NCBI GenBank assembly: GCA_030770545.1
Contig: CM061091.1
Coordinates: forward strand, 9,356,501-9,420,500
DNA length: 64,000 nt
Direction of reading: 5' to 3'
Source: Macropodus opercularis
Lineage: Eukaryota; Chordata; Actinopteri; Anabantiformes; Osphronemidae
A model generated the notes under the pieces. That model was not told the DNA's origin. It saw only the letters and a list, made by a program, of their open reading frames with translations, and did not search any database. The position numbers and the translations under genes are program-made. Shown here one piece after another: positions 23,105 to 34,210 of the stretch; the first letter of the stretch is position 1, and every line of letters starts with the position of its first letter.

Positions 23105-26100
23105 TTACAAGTCAATGGTCCCTCTGACTTTAAACTTCTTGGCGGAGCGTTCACTCGCTCGTTGCTCAAACTTGTTTCCATAGATGTGAGACACAAAGCC
23201 GTTGATCTCTACTGCAAACACACTGTTCCTCTTAGGGATCACTGTTGGGTGACACAAAATACAAACAAACACATGAGTATGTATATATGTATGATATTTA
23301 TGTATGTATGATTATTATACTAAAACAGCAATTACCTGGTACTGATTTAACTCTTTATGATGGCATATGTTTAATAGTGTAAACAATACAAGTGATGTCC
23401 CATTAATACAGATTAACCACCCAACTATCTTTTCAAATATTTATCTATTGCTATTACCTGCACTGTCTAACTCGAAGCATCACTACGTACTACAATACAC
23501 TCCCTGACAAAAGTCTTGTCGCCTATCCAAGTTGGATAGCTGACGAGACTTTTATCAGGGAGTGTATGTACCCTATTCTGTGCAATACATCCAGCTGATG
23601 GAATGTTCAACTGTCCTCTGTGGAAGAACATTTCATTGTTTTAGCTGTCAGTGCATGCTACTCACTTAGAGAACCAATCTGGATAATTGTACACGGCACA
23701 CCTCTTGATTTCTCACAGCACACTTATTTGCGGTGACACGGGTTGGGAATCACTGGCCTAGATCACAGTCTCTTCCTTAACACCCAACTCTTTGTTGTAT
23801 AAGGTTGGCTACAAATTTAGGTAACAACGTCTCAGTACCATTAAGTTTTCAGGAACTGCCAGAGTTGGGTCAGTACTGACAGACAGGGTTGGAGCTACAT
23901 CAGTCTGCTGACTGGAATATAATGATGGTCCACATTTGACATACAATGACACTAAGCACTGAGCTGGGGAGTTTCCCACCTTTGGCCATTGGTCTTCATA
24001 ACAACACAGCAAGCAGGTAGGACAGATGCTATTTATAGACAGTTTCACTGACAGGTCAGACTCCTCAGTGTCCTGAGCAGCTGTATACATATTACTGATC
24101 AGTTAATTAGAGTGTTTGATTGTTCAGTAACCAGCCATGCACACCTTCTCTAAGTCCTTTCAAAATAAAAGCAACGTTCCAATTTATTGGCTTTAATAGC
24201 AACATTTCTGCTTCTGACTGATCAATTATGACTACTTAGCAAAACTGTTTGACAGTTTAGTAAATAATTTCTGTTTCTGCCTAACCCCTCCAAAATTGGT
24301 TACATTGAACTGAATTAATGTTTGCTAAGCAAACTGGGTGTGAGAAAGCCATGTAGGCTTTATTTAGTGTCTGCCATCTATTTTATCATGTCTTGATGGG
24401 AAATACAGATTTTGAAAATAAGTCTGCATTTGCTAATACAACGCCACTGGCAGTCTTTGAATGGTGATGTTTTAGGTTATTAAGCATTTTTATTAATATG
24501 AAGTCACGTTAATGACTTTGCACTTTTCAAAATAAAAGTCTATTTGACTACATCTCCTCATAATAAAACCATTAAATGTGGAAATAATTGCTGAACATGC
24601 TGTTATATAGAAACAGTTATTCTGCTTGGTCAATTATTGCTTTTAAAGTTTAAGATGTGGTGAGGAACTGAAAAAAAACAACAACTATCAAACATCTGAA
24701 GGTTTTCTACAACTTTCACTTCAGCTTTCATACTCTGCTTAAACTTCTTCTACAAACATTCAACTTTTTGAAAATGAATGTAACTTAATTTCCTCAGCTA
24801 TATTTTAAATGGTTCAGCTCTTTAAAACAAAACAGCTTAACTGTAATATTCAAATGTTTGCTTACAATGAGCTACTGTACATTTTAAATGCTTTAGCAAC
24901 TTTCAGCTCTTAAACACTAGCATTAAACAGCTTAACTGTAATATTTAACTTTTCAATTCAGCAACACTTTAGACACTTTTTCAGCAATCAATTTAAACAT
25001 TCTTCCAATTGAATTTTAACTGCTTCAGCTTCTGCAAACATTTAGCTCTGCTAAATTCCTCTTCGGCTACTTTCAGTGGTTGTTTCAGCAATTCTTGGGG
25101 AAAACATGCATTCAATACGTGCATTTTCTTCTGGAAATGCTTTATCTAGTTTAGTTTCTTATGTTGTACAGTCAAATACAATAAGCAAAGTGTCAGAAGA
25201 GTGTATGGTGTTTTTCTATTTCAAATGTGGCCAAACCTAATTTGTTTACCCTTACTCCATGTGTGGATTGGGAGATTGTAACACACTCATCTAGTTGGAC
25301 TATAGAGATTATATTACGGTCTGTGCTTTTCCTGCTATGACCTGTCAAAATGTCTATGTATGAAGTTCTATTATTCTCCTTCTGTTTTGTGTAATTTTTT
25401 CAGCCAGCCAGTGAGAGGACATGTCTGACCTTTCAGTTTGTCCTCTTTGGTGATGATTTTGAAGACATGTTTGAACTCTTGAACAAGAATTCCTGTGGTC
25501 CCCACGTATGAAGGACACTTGGACCGGACCACTGTAAATGGTTAGGATTGAAAACAGACTGTTATTACAAAACTGCAACTGCTTTTTTGTTTCTTTGTGC
25601 TCACAGCACACAATACATCGACCACATAATCTCTGAACTGTGATTTAATTAAGTTCAAGCGCTGGATAATGTTGCTAGTTAAAACAATTCAAGCTAGAGC
25701 TTTACCTGAAATAATGGCACCATGAAAGTCAGCCTTCAGAAGCTTCTGCTGGACAAAATTTGGGTTGCTGTAAAACAGACCTTTTTTTTTAAAATCAGAA
25801 GGAATGTTAGTGTTCACATCTGTGAATCTCCAAACTGATATACCTTGTTTGTTTCAACCCACTGCACAGATCAACAATGTACTGTCTCCAGAGCTTATGC
25901 AGAGGAAGGAAGAGTTCATATCTATAATGAGAATGAATAAATAGTGAAATTGGGTATAACATTATATTAGTTGTAGAAAATATATTATAATAATATTAAA
26001 ATGTGTAGTGCACCAAAGACTAAGTTTTACATCTTGGACACAGCAAAATGTCCTGTCCTCAAGACTAACCTCTGGTGATCAGGCTTGATCTCGAAGACTT

Positions 26101-28640
26101 TCATTGCTCTCTTCTGACGAGCATTCAGTCCTTTGGCTTTCTTGCAGTTTCTCTTATCCTTTTTGGGCCTGGTGAAGTCCAATACTACAGCCTTGTGACT
26201 CAACATGCTCTTCAGATCACATTTTGGATTCTGAATACCATTTTTCAGGAATGCTTCTGTGAAAGCCTCTGCCTTTAATGTGGGCTTAGACTGGAAATGA
26301 GACAGGAAAATTTATCATTAACATTTTATACTATGTAAAACTAGTTACTAGAGCCTCTCTGTAGGGGCTATTTTTGGTTCCTACAAACACTGAATAAACA
26401 ATAAGCAATTGTTGTGTTTGGCTGAAAACAACAACAGAAAAGCTCACCTCAACACCAAGAACCCTCACCAGGGCCCGAGGAATCCTGGCTTGAACAAGCG
26501 TTTCTGTTAAAACCGAGAAGCAAGAAGTAAGATTAGGTAAAACCAGAAAAAAAGGTAATAGTGCACAGAGTTAACATTTAGAAATAATCAAAAATGCATA
26601 CCTCAATCGATTTAATTAAATTTAATTTATGCAGTATCAATTTACAACAAAAGTCAACTCAAGGCATTTTACCAAATAAGAATACCCTGGACTACTATAC
26701 AGAAAACCCAAAGCTTGAGTAAGCCTTTTAATTGTAAAAGTAATTTTGATTAAATTGTAATAGCAACAATAGTAAGGAAAAACAGTAGGTGGAGAAAATC
26801 TCCAGCAAAACCAGGCTCCATATGAGCGATCATCTGCCTTGATTAGCTGCGCTGAGGAGATAGAGGAAAAAACAGCAACAGGAGACAAACAAGCAACAAC
26901 AACTGGCAGCAACAGAACACAGGCAGGAAGGTTATGCCAGCAATTACACCTTGGAGACACTTAGATCTGAGTCTGAAGATACCAGTACATAAGTACAGAG
27001 AGAGGAAGAAGCACAAGTACAGGGGAAAGTCAATCACATGTAAGCAGAATGATGTAACTGGAAAGAAGAAGAAATGGTGACGAAAACAGGGGAGCTCACC
27101 TTTATACGTGAGCTGGGGTGAGGGGCCCTACTTCACTGGAATCTTTATGGACCTTTGTCTGCTGTAACAACTCTAATTAAGTAACATGTAGGCCAGAATG
27201 GACTTACATATGTTCTGATCATATGATATCTACATACTCAGTATATAAGATCCCAAGCAGCACATCTCATGATACTGCTAACCACTTGTCCTCAGAGTTA
27301 CAGGAGACAATCCCAGTTTGGACTGGGTGAGAGGCAGTGTATACCATAGAAAGGTTGCCAGACCATCACCAGGCCAACATTTAGCCAAGACAAACAACCA
27401 TTTTCACCACACTCCATTTGACCAACACTCAAATATTTATGCCACAAAAAGAAATCCCTAATTCTCAAACTGACAAACAATGTTTATTCATTTTGAATTT
27501 GATGTCTGCAACATAATCCAAAGTAGTTGAGAAAGTTGAGGAATGCTCAACAAAATAGTTACACTAGAAATCAATGGCAACTAAACTCTTTTAATTTAGG
27601 TTTCCGTTTTCGTTCAATACGTATAATAACAAATTGAACATTAATTCCACTCTAACTAAGGTTATAGTGAAGGGTTACTTATAAATTGTGTAACTTTTTT
27701 TTTGTGTTGTGTGCCCAAAGCACAAAGAACGTTACACAAGTTGTGGATAAAAGTTCATTTTAAATGCACTGTGGTAGATCACAAATCTGTACTTGATATT
27801 GAGGTCAAGTGTAAATCTGCACTTAAGAAGCCATGTGTCTAAATCTTTTTTGAACACTCGCACATCTACACAGTTTGCACATAAAAAAATCACTTTAAGT
27901 GAAAATGACCCTTGGCACATTAGGACCGTCTCCCAGTAAAACTGAAGCTCAGAGCCTGAAGGAGAAAACTAACCCATTACTTCATCTAATCTATTAAGAT
28001 CAGTGTAATTTTCCTAGAACAAGAAAATACTAGCATGGGCGTGAAATTATGCTTCTTTATTTTTTATTCAGTACCCATCTTCATAACATAGACCACATTT
28101 CAGTTAATAAAATATACATTTAAAGCGAAATAAATCCAGAAATAAACAGTAAACACAACTGCCCCTGAGACGAGAGCTTTATGGTATGTATGCATAGCTT
28201 TTGTAGGGTTCCAAAACGAGATACTGTATTAGAACTTCAGTAAAGGAACAGAAGCTTGTACTGCCATTGAATCCTTCCTGTCGTGTCTTTAAGTCAGTAG
28301 GTGGCAAACATTGCGCTACGCGACCTGAAAACATTACTACACACGCACATTGTTTTTCAGCGCAGCTGGGTTCACATACAAGCAAATGACAACTGGCTGC
28401 CCACACTTGAACTTAGCTGCATCTTATTCTCCTTCCTTGGTACGTGCAGCAGAAGGATCTCAGAATGAATTTAGTAGATTGGTCAACGCGCATTTAACGC
28501 AACTGCTTTTCAGAACGGGTTAGGCCACATGTCGTTAAATTCACGTCTGTCAAGTCGCATGTGCCTTTAAACCACAACATGTTTAAGCAATTTTAGAAAT
28601 GTAACGTTTTTCCTTGTCTACATTTAAACTCACCGTCCAT
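23105..28640 (-). CDS. pop4: RNase P/MRP protein subunit p29 (Rpp29), seven coding exons, 220 aa, complete
   Basis: Protein subunit of nuclear RNase P (tRNA 5' maturation) and RNase MRP (pre-rRNA processing). Exons on the minus strand: 28640-28634 (ATGGACG), 26503-26448, 26290-26070, 25921-25844, 25767-25706, 25531-25430 and 23241-23105 (stop TAA). They total 663 nt with every phase compatible, giving 220 aa, the human length. Recognisable stretches are KAKGLNARQKRAMKVFEIKP, YELFLPLHKLWRQYI, LLKADFHGAIISV, SKCPSYVGTTGI and FKIITKEDKLK. The last exon holds IYGNKFEQRASERSAKKFK and ends GTIDL. The C-terminal half is the Sm-like Rof/RNase P p29 fold. Exon 1 contributes only seven coding bases, and intron 1 is 2.1 kb. 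Intron 6 (25429-23242) is about 2.2 kb, repeat-filled, and duplicated at 33370-34210. Confidence 0.95.
23496..23566. mobile_element. Miniature Tc1/mariner-like palindrome
   Basis: A 67-bp near-perfect inverted repeat starting CACTCCCTGACAAAAGTCTT and ending in its complement, flanked by TA on both sides, the Tc1/mariner target. It is only a pair of terminal repeats. It lies just outside pop4 exon 7, in intron 6. Confidence 0.75.
23945..25060. repeat. Segmental duplicate, copy 1 (pop4 intron 6)
   Basis: Strongly similar in the same orientation to 33370-34210. Shared landmarks include GAGCTGGGGAGTTTCCCACC, ATACATATTACTGATCAGTT and GGCTTTATTTAGTGTCTGCC. It carries no exon. Within it, AT-rich units with 'cagcttaactgtaatattcaa' (shortened in some copies) recur at about 24830 and 24930. 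Confidence 0.75.
26600..27060 (-). mobile_element. Diverged L2-type LINE 3' end in pop4 intron 1
   Basis: The order of motifs matches the L2 3' UTR and tail in minus orientation: a degraded TTAATTAAATTTAATTTATGC tail near 26608, an 'aaggcatttt' element and the ACAGAACACAGGCAGG-like stretch. No coding sequence remains. Confidence 0.6.
27285..27400 (+). repeat. Old SINE fragment
   Basis: The 'gggtgagaggcagtgtataccat...' stretch is a diverged version of the 'gagaggcagggtacaccctgg' segment in the SINE at 45338-45722. Short and decayed. Confidence 0.4.
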
Positions 28641-29059
28641 CTGTACGGTTTAGCTGCAGAAACATAGAAAAAGAAACCAACGTGACCCAATCTAAACACA
28701 AGCTCACGTTCTAGTTGTTCTTGTTCTTGTTCTTCTTCTTCTTCTACAAGATTTCTGATTGTTATGCGGTGTAATACTGCCGACTACAGTCAGCAGCGCG
28801 TACTACAAGTCCCTCCTTTTACAGTATTCTTTTCTTTTTTTTCTAGATTACAAACAAAACATGTTGAAATTACAATAAAAGACCCCCTGTTAAAGCTGCA
28901 TTTAAACTATATTACAGACTTTTACAGTGTTTTTTAAGTATTAGACAAGATGAAAAAACATGCTCGAATCGATTCAGACGTTTTAAGCACCTATTGATAT
29001 GTTGCTTAGAGACTTACTCTTCCCCCTAGAAAAAGCCACACCATCATCTCAGTTTTAAT

Positions 29060-29640
29060 TGAAATGCTTATTAATCTGTGAAGATGTGATATCTTGCTGT
29101 TGGTGTGTTTTCTTTTTCCACTGAATTCCAGGTGACACACGATCAGACTGAGATGCCCAACAAGCTTCAAACATCGAACATGTTGAGAGTCAGGTAAAGA
29201 AGTAATGCCATTACTGTTGTCACCAACATTTTTGTTACCCTGTACTCTGTGTAGTTTCATTATAATGATGGTAAGCTGAACACACTGCCTATGTCATACA
29301 GCAGTGCTCTACTCTGAAAATGGTAGGTTCAATACATTACGGGGGGCAGCAGCTGTCTTACCTGGTGTGTCCAACAAAAGTCTCAGCTGCGCATAAAATG
29401 CTTTTTCATTGATCGTTTTTATCCAATATAACTTTTACAGTTTATTAATCTGTTAATCTGTTGATGTCATATCTATCTGTTATGTTTTTCCCATTGAATT
29501 CCAGGTGACATACAAGCAGACTTAAATGCCACCTCTTTCCAAAAAGGTTCAAACGTAGAAGATGTTAACAATCAGGTAATCAATGTAATGTCATCACTAT
29601 TGTCACAAACCATTTTTGTTGCCCTGTACTAGTCTGGTCG
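29060..29640 (+). repeat. Two tandem exon-like units of unknown origin
   Basis: Units at about 29066-29235 and 29445-29640 share the same architecture. Each has a T-rich tract, GAATTCCAG as a possible acceptor, 65-80 bp beginning GTGACA, then a CAGGTAA possible donor and a common downstream tail. Unit 1 could read VTHDQTEMPNKL; unit 2 has an in-frame stop in that frame. They may be duplicated exons of a non-coding or decayed gene. Not recognised. Confidence 0.35.
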
Positions 29641-29708
29641 GCCTCACTTACTTCAAATGACAGTAAAGGTGGAGGAAGAGACATAAAACTCAAACATATC
29701 TTGCAGGT

Positions 29709-29810
29709 GGTTGGTGTACCAGGTTCTTCTGACCCTGATTCAGATGACAGTATACTTGCGGAAACTGACAATGAGTGTAATAATATTTTAAGCTTAGACG
29801 AATTATAAGC
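29709..29810 (+). other. Possible terminal exon with acidic peptide, unrecognised
   Basis: After a plausible acceptor (ATATCTTGCAG) an open stretch encodes an acidic tail (GSSDPDSDDSILAETDN) and ends LSLDEL followed by TAA. It follows the two exon-like units at 29060-29640 on the same strand. I cannot assign it to a family; it may be fortuitous. Confidence 0.25.
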
Positions 29811-29840
29811 ATTCTGGTATGTGACACTCCAAATACCCAA

Positions 29841-31320
29841 ATATAAATATGTACTAGTACTAAATATGTTTATAGCCCATTCCCCACTTAATTACAGTAT
29901 TGATTTTATTTCAAATGGGGGAAAAAATGGATAACCATACCATTTCTATTATTTTTTGCATAAAGTTCCAAAATCTTGCTCTCCATGATTTAAGTGATGA
30001 GGCCCTTTCACATCGAAGTCTGAAATTGATTCTAAAAGGCCAAGGAGAAACTGTTGCTGCGATGGTTTTCTTTCACTTTATACATGCCTTCTGCTTATTC
30101 CATCACTTATAGGGCAAAAATACCCTAACTTGGTATTTAAATATTTTAAGTACATATGACTGTTGCGTAAATAATTTGAGCAAATGCATTTATTGTGACT
30201 TTACCAGTTGTTTATCCTGGGTTAGATTACCTTTAATAGGTCAGTATGTTCAGGAAGTACATGAGACTTTATTTTATCTATGTTTGTGATTACGTGGATA
30301 AATGTGCATGTCCTTGTCATGCATTATTACAGTAGTTATGTGTATGTGCACTTCTGTATTGTATATTTAAATAAATCTTATCTTATCATTATTTAGTTTG
30401 GATGATATTATTTTACTTAAACTGTAAGTACTTTAAATATGAACTAACCTGTTAAAGCGTGTACATTATTCCAACATGCAAAAGACAATAATTATAGTCA
30501 TGTTGTCAGAAAGGGGCAACAGTGTCGTGTCGTACTATAAGGGAGGTATTAACTTAAGCTTTCTTTTTGTTCAAAGGATTTGTAGGATCAAGGGGCATTG
30601 ACAGTAGCTTGGATTTCTCAATGGAAAAAAAATAATATCTGATAGTCAGAGTAGTATCACCTCTTTCAGTCAGAGCTAGTGCTAGTTTACTCAGAGCATC
30701 ACAGTTTTGGAATAAGTCATGATTCCACACTCAAACATTCTGGAAAATGAAAATTAAATGGCACCCCTTGAAGATGACTCAAGACTGAAAGGCAACTTGT
30801 CGTGGAAAAAATCTTTCCTCTGTAGGGATTGCTGAAAACATAACAAGAAAAACTAAAAGAAAAAACTTCAGTGTGATGAACCATCTCAATGTTTAATACA
30901 TGCCGGCACGGAGAAGATCACTGGACAAGCATCTCAGTATCTTCTGCCTGACTGTTAAAAAAAAGTTCCTTATATACACAGGCAGGGTTTATCCCCCATT
31001 CACAGGGGTCATACATCCTTGTGGCCTCCCTTATCACAAATGTTTATTCCATTTGGCCAAAACAGACGAACCCCCAGGTGGAGACTGACGAATCAACAAC
31101 GACCACATGAATATCAAAACGCCATTGATGAACACTAATAACACTAATGAAAACTCCTGGTTTTCTCTTTCCTGTGAAACATCAAAGCCTCTGTTACTAG
31201 CAAACACAGATGTTGGTGCCATTTGTCAATTTTCTCCCACAAACTGCAGTTAGATTTTGTACCTGAAATGAGGAGAACTTAACCCACGTAAAACAACCAA
31301 GTACTAAAAGTGAGAGACAT
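29841..31320. other. No gene recognised
   Basis: AT-rich sequence with only short, fortuitous open frames and no recognisable transposon coding part or splice-bounded homology. Confidence 0.4.
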
Positions 31321-31327
31321 TTTTTTT

Positions 31328-32105
31328 ACATAGCACCAATTAAGGCACTTTACAAGTAAGGTTTAAGACCATACACAACTAAACCCACCAAATCCCACAT
31401 AGAGCAAGCTTTTAATTGTAGTCAGTCAATAAATTGTACATTTTAATAGCAACAGTGGAGAGGAAAAACTCAATGTGGACGGCCATCTGCCTTGACCAGT
31501 TGGGATGAAGGGATAGAGAAGGGAGAAAACAACACAACAGCAACACAGACAGGATGGTTGGACCAGCAGCTGAACACTGGAGACACACAGCTCTAACTCT
31601 GATTATACCTGTAGATAAGGACAGAAAAAGATAGACAGACAGAAAGGAAAAAGCACCACTACGAGAAAATAAAAAGACAATTAGTCACATGTGCACACGG
31701 TGGCATGTTAGTGGATAGAATAAATAGAAAAACAGAGGAACACAGTGTATGAAGATGCTTCCCTAGCAGTCTGATCCTATAGCAGCTTAACTAAGAGATG
31801 GTTCAGAGTGACCAGAACCATCTCAAACTAAACGCTTTGTCAAAAAGGTTTTAAGCCTAGTTTTAAAAGTAGAGAGGGTGTCTGCTTCTTGAACCTGAAC
31901 TGAAAGCTGGTTCCACAGGAGAGGAGCTTGGTAGCTAAAGGCTCTGCCTCCCTCTGCCTCTGTGTGCATTAAGTGCTATGAGGTCTTCAAGATAAGATGG
32001 AGCTTTATTATGAAGAGTTTTGCAAGTGAGGAGAAGACTTTTAAATTCTATCCTAGATTTTACAGGAAGCCAATGCAGAGAAGCTAATGTAGGAGAAATG
32101 TGAGA
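31328..32105 (-). mobile_element. L2-type LINE 3' end, inverted with respect to its neighbour
   Basis: Minus-strand copy with the C-terminal coding relic (SPTLASLHWLPVKSRIEFK at about 32095-32040) and the 3' UTR running to 31328. It abuts a plus-strand copy at 32106. Confidence 0.75.
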
Positions 32106-32412
32106 AATGTGATCTCTCTTCCTTTCTCTCTTCTCTATCCCCTCACCCCAACCGGTCAAGGCAGATGGCCGCCCACACTGAGCCTGGGTCTGCTGGAGGT
32201 TTCTTCCTCTATAGAGGGAGTTTTTCCTCTCCACTGTTGCTATTTAAATGTACAATTTATTGATTGGCTACAATTAAAAGCTTGCTCTATGTGGGAATTG
32301 TTGGGTTTAGTTGTGTAAGGTCTTAAAACTTTACTTGTAAAGTGCCTTGAGATAACAAATGTTGTGAATTGACGCTATATAAATAAAGTTAAATTGCATT
32401 GAATTGAATTAA
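32106..32412 (+). mobile_element. L2-type LINE 3' UTR and tail
   Basis: Plus-strand copy of the L2 3' UTR (CCCCAACCGGTCAAGGCAGA) ending in the TATATAAATAAAGTTAAATT and GAATTGAATT tail. With 31328-32105 it forms an inverted pair with outward-facing 3' ends. Confidence 0.8.
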
Positions 32413-32413
32413 G

Positions 32414-32520
32414 TCCAGTCAGAAATGTGATCTCTCTTCCTGCAGCATTTTGAATTAACTGGAGGCTTTTTAAAAGTCTGATTGGGACATCCAAGGAGTA
32501 GGGAGTTACAATAGCCCATT
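32414..32520 (-). mobile_element. L2-type LINE RT fragment
   Basis: A short minus-strand piece equivalent to 12915-13010 (GCAGCATTTTGAATTAACTG region). Confidence 0.6.
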
Positions 32521-32789
32521 GCCTTACTAGTTATTTGAATCTGTGAATCTGTATAATAATCACTGTGAATGCTGTGAAGCAAAATATAAAGCATTTTCAT
32601 TTTTTTTGTCCCATTAAAATGAATTGAGACAGCTTTTCAAATCCTCTTCAGCTTTGTCTTCTTTCAGGTCTAATTGCTTTGGCATACTTTGAGATACAAA
32701 GATTCAGCTTTTCCATTAGTGTGTATTGCATGAGATAGAGTGAGTGGCATCACAGCTAGAGTGAGACAGCCTCAATTTTTAAATCAACT

Positions 32790-33042
32790 TTTCTTCTTCT
32801 TTCACTCAACTTTACTCTCTTTCATTGGCTACCTCAATCCCCTATTTTATTTTTATTTTCCTTTTGGAACTTTTCGCACTTTATGTCCATACATGTACAT
32901 ACTGTCAAACAATTTTTACTCTTTTTCTTTTTGTAATTATTGTAATCCTTTTATTCTGTCTGTAATTATGCTGCTGCTGGGTCACCAGAAATTTCCCCAT
33001 TGCGGGATAAATAAAGTCCTATCCTTAACTTATTTTTCACAA
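32790..33042 (+). mobile_element. Non-LTR retrotransposon 3' tail (family with TTTCCCCATTGCGGGAT)
   Basis: Ends CTGCTGCTGGGTCACCAGAA then a TTTCCCCATTGCGGGATAAA stretch and a poly-A-like tract. The same family ends at 63030 on the plus strand and lies at about 49495-49680 on the minus strand. No coding part is present. Confidence 0.6.
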
Positions 33043-33369
33043 AAAAAAAAAACGTGATGTGTCTGGTTAAGCCAACAGACCTATACATTTCTCTCTATCA
33101 GTCTTTAAACTCTGTCTGGTGGTGACATTTCCATAGACCGTAATAGTAAAATCTGTCCTATCTTCACATCATGCAGAAGAAGAGATTAACTTTACACTAA
33201 CTGACTAACTTTAATCGTTGCCATGGCCACACTTTTCAGTCCTCAAACATAGAACTCACATCAGTCACTCATTAATGTCTTGGCTTTCATAAAGTCAAGT
33301 TATTTTTGTGATACCATTTATAGTTTTGCTAGAACAAGCCCATTTAGCAGGGGTTCAACTCACCCTTCA

Positions 33370-34210
33370 CTACAATGACACTGAGAACTGAGCTGGGGAG
33401 TTTCCCACCTTCGGCCATTCGTCTTCATGACAACACAGCAGGTGAGACAGATGCTATTTATAGACAGCTTTACTGACAGGTCGGAGTCCTCAGTGTCCCA
33501 AGCAGCTGTATACATATTACTGATCAGTTAATTAGAGTGTTTGATTGTTTAGAAACCAGCCATACACACTTCCTCTAAGTCTGATCAATTATGACTACTT
33601 AGCAAAACTATTTGACAGTTCAGTAAATTATTTCTGTTTCCGCCTAACCCCTTCAAAATAAAAGTATAAATCTTGCTTTTCTGGTTAAATTGAACTGAAT
33701 TAATGTGAGTGTGAGAAAGCCATGCAGGCTTTATTTAGTGTCTGCCATCTATTTTAGCATGTCTTGATAAGAAATACAGATTTTCAATTTTTCAAAGTCT
33801 CCATTTGCTAATCTTAGAATGGTGATGTTTTGGCTTATTAAACATTTTTATTAATATGAGGTCACGTTAATGACTTTGTACTCTTTAAAATAAAAGTATT
33901 TTACTACACCTGCTCAAAATAAAACCATTAAATGCGGAAATGTTCACTTCATTTTCATACTCTGGTTAAGCTTCTTCTGCAAACATTCAACTTTTTAAAA
34001 ATAACTTAATTTTCTCTTACTTGAGCTATATTTTAAATGCTTCAGCTCTTTAAAACAAAACAGCTTAACTGTAATATTCAAATTTTGCTTACATTGAGCT
34101 GCTGTATATTTTAAATGCTTCAGCAACTTTCAGCTCTTTAAAACTAAACAGCTTAACTTTTCAATGCAGCAACGCTTTAGACACTTTTTCAGCAGTTTCA
34201 GCAATCTATT
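33370..34210. repeat. Segmental duplicate, copy 2
   Basis: Second copy of the DNA in pop4 intron 6 (23945-25060), same orientation, with small deletions. It shows that a repeat-rich block was copied about 9.4 kb away, outside pop4. Confidence 0.75.
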
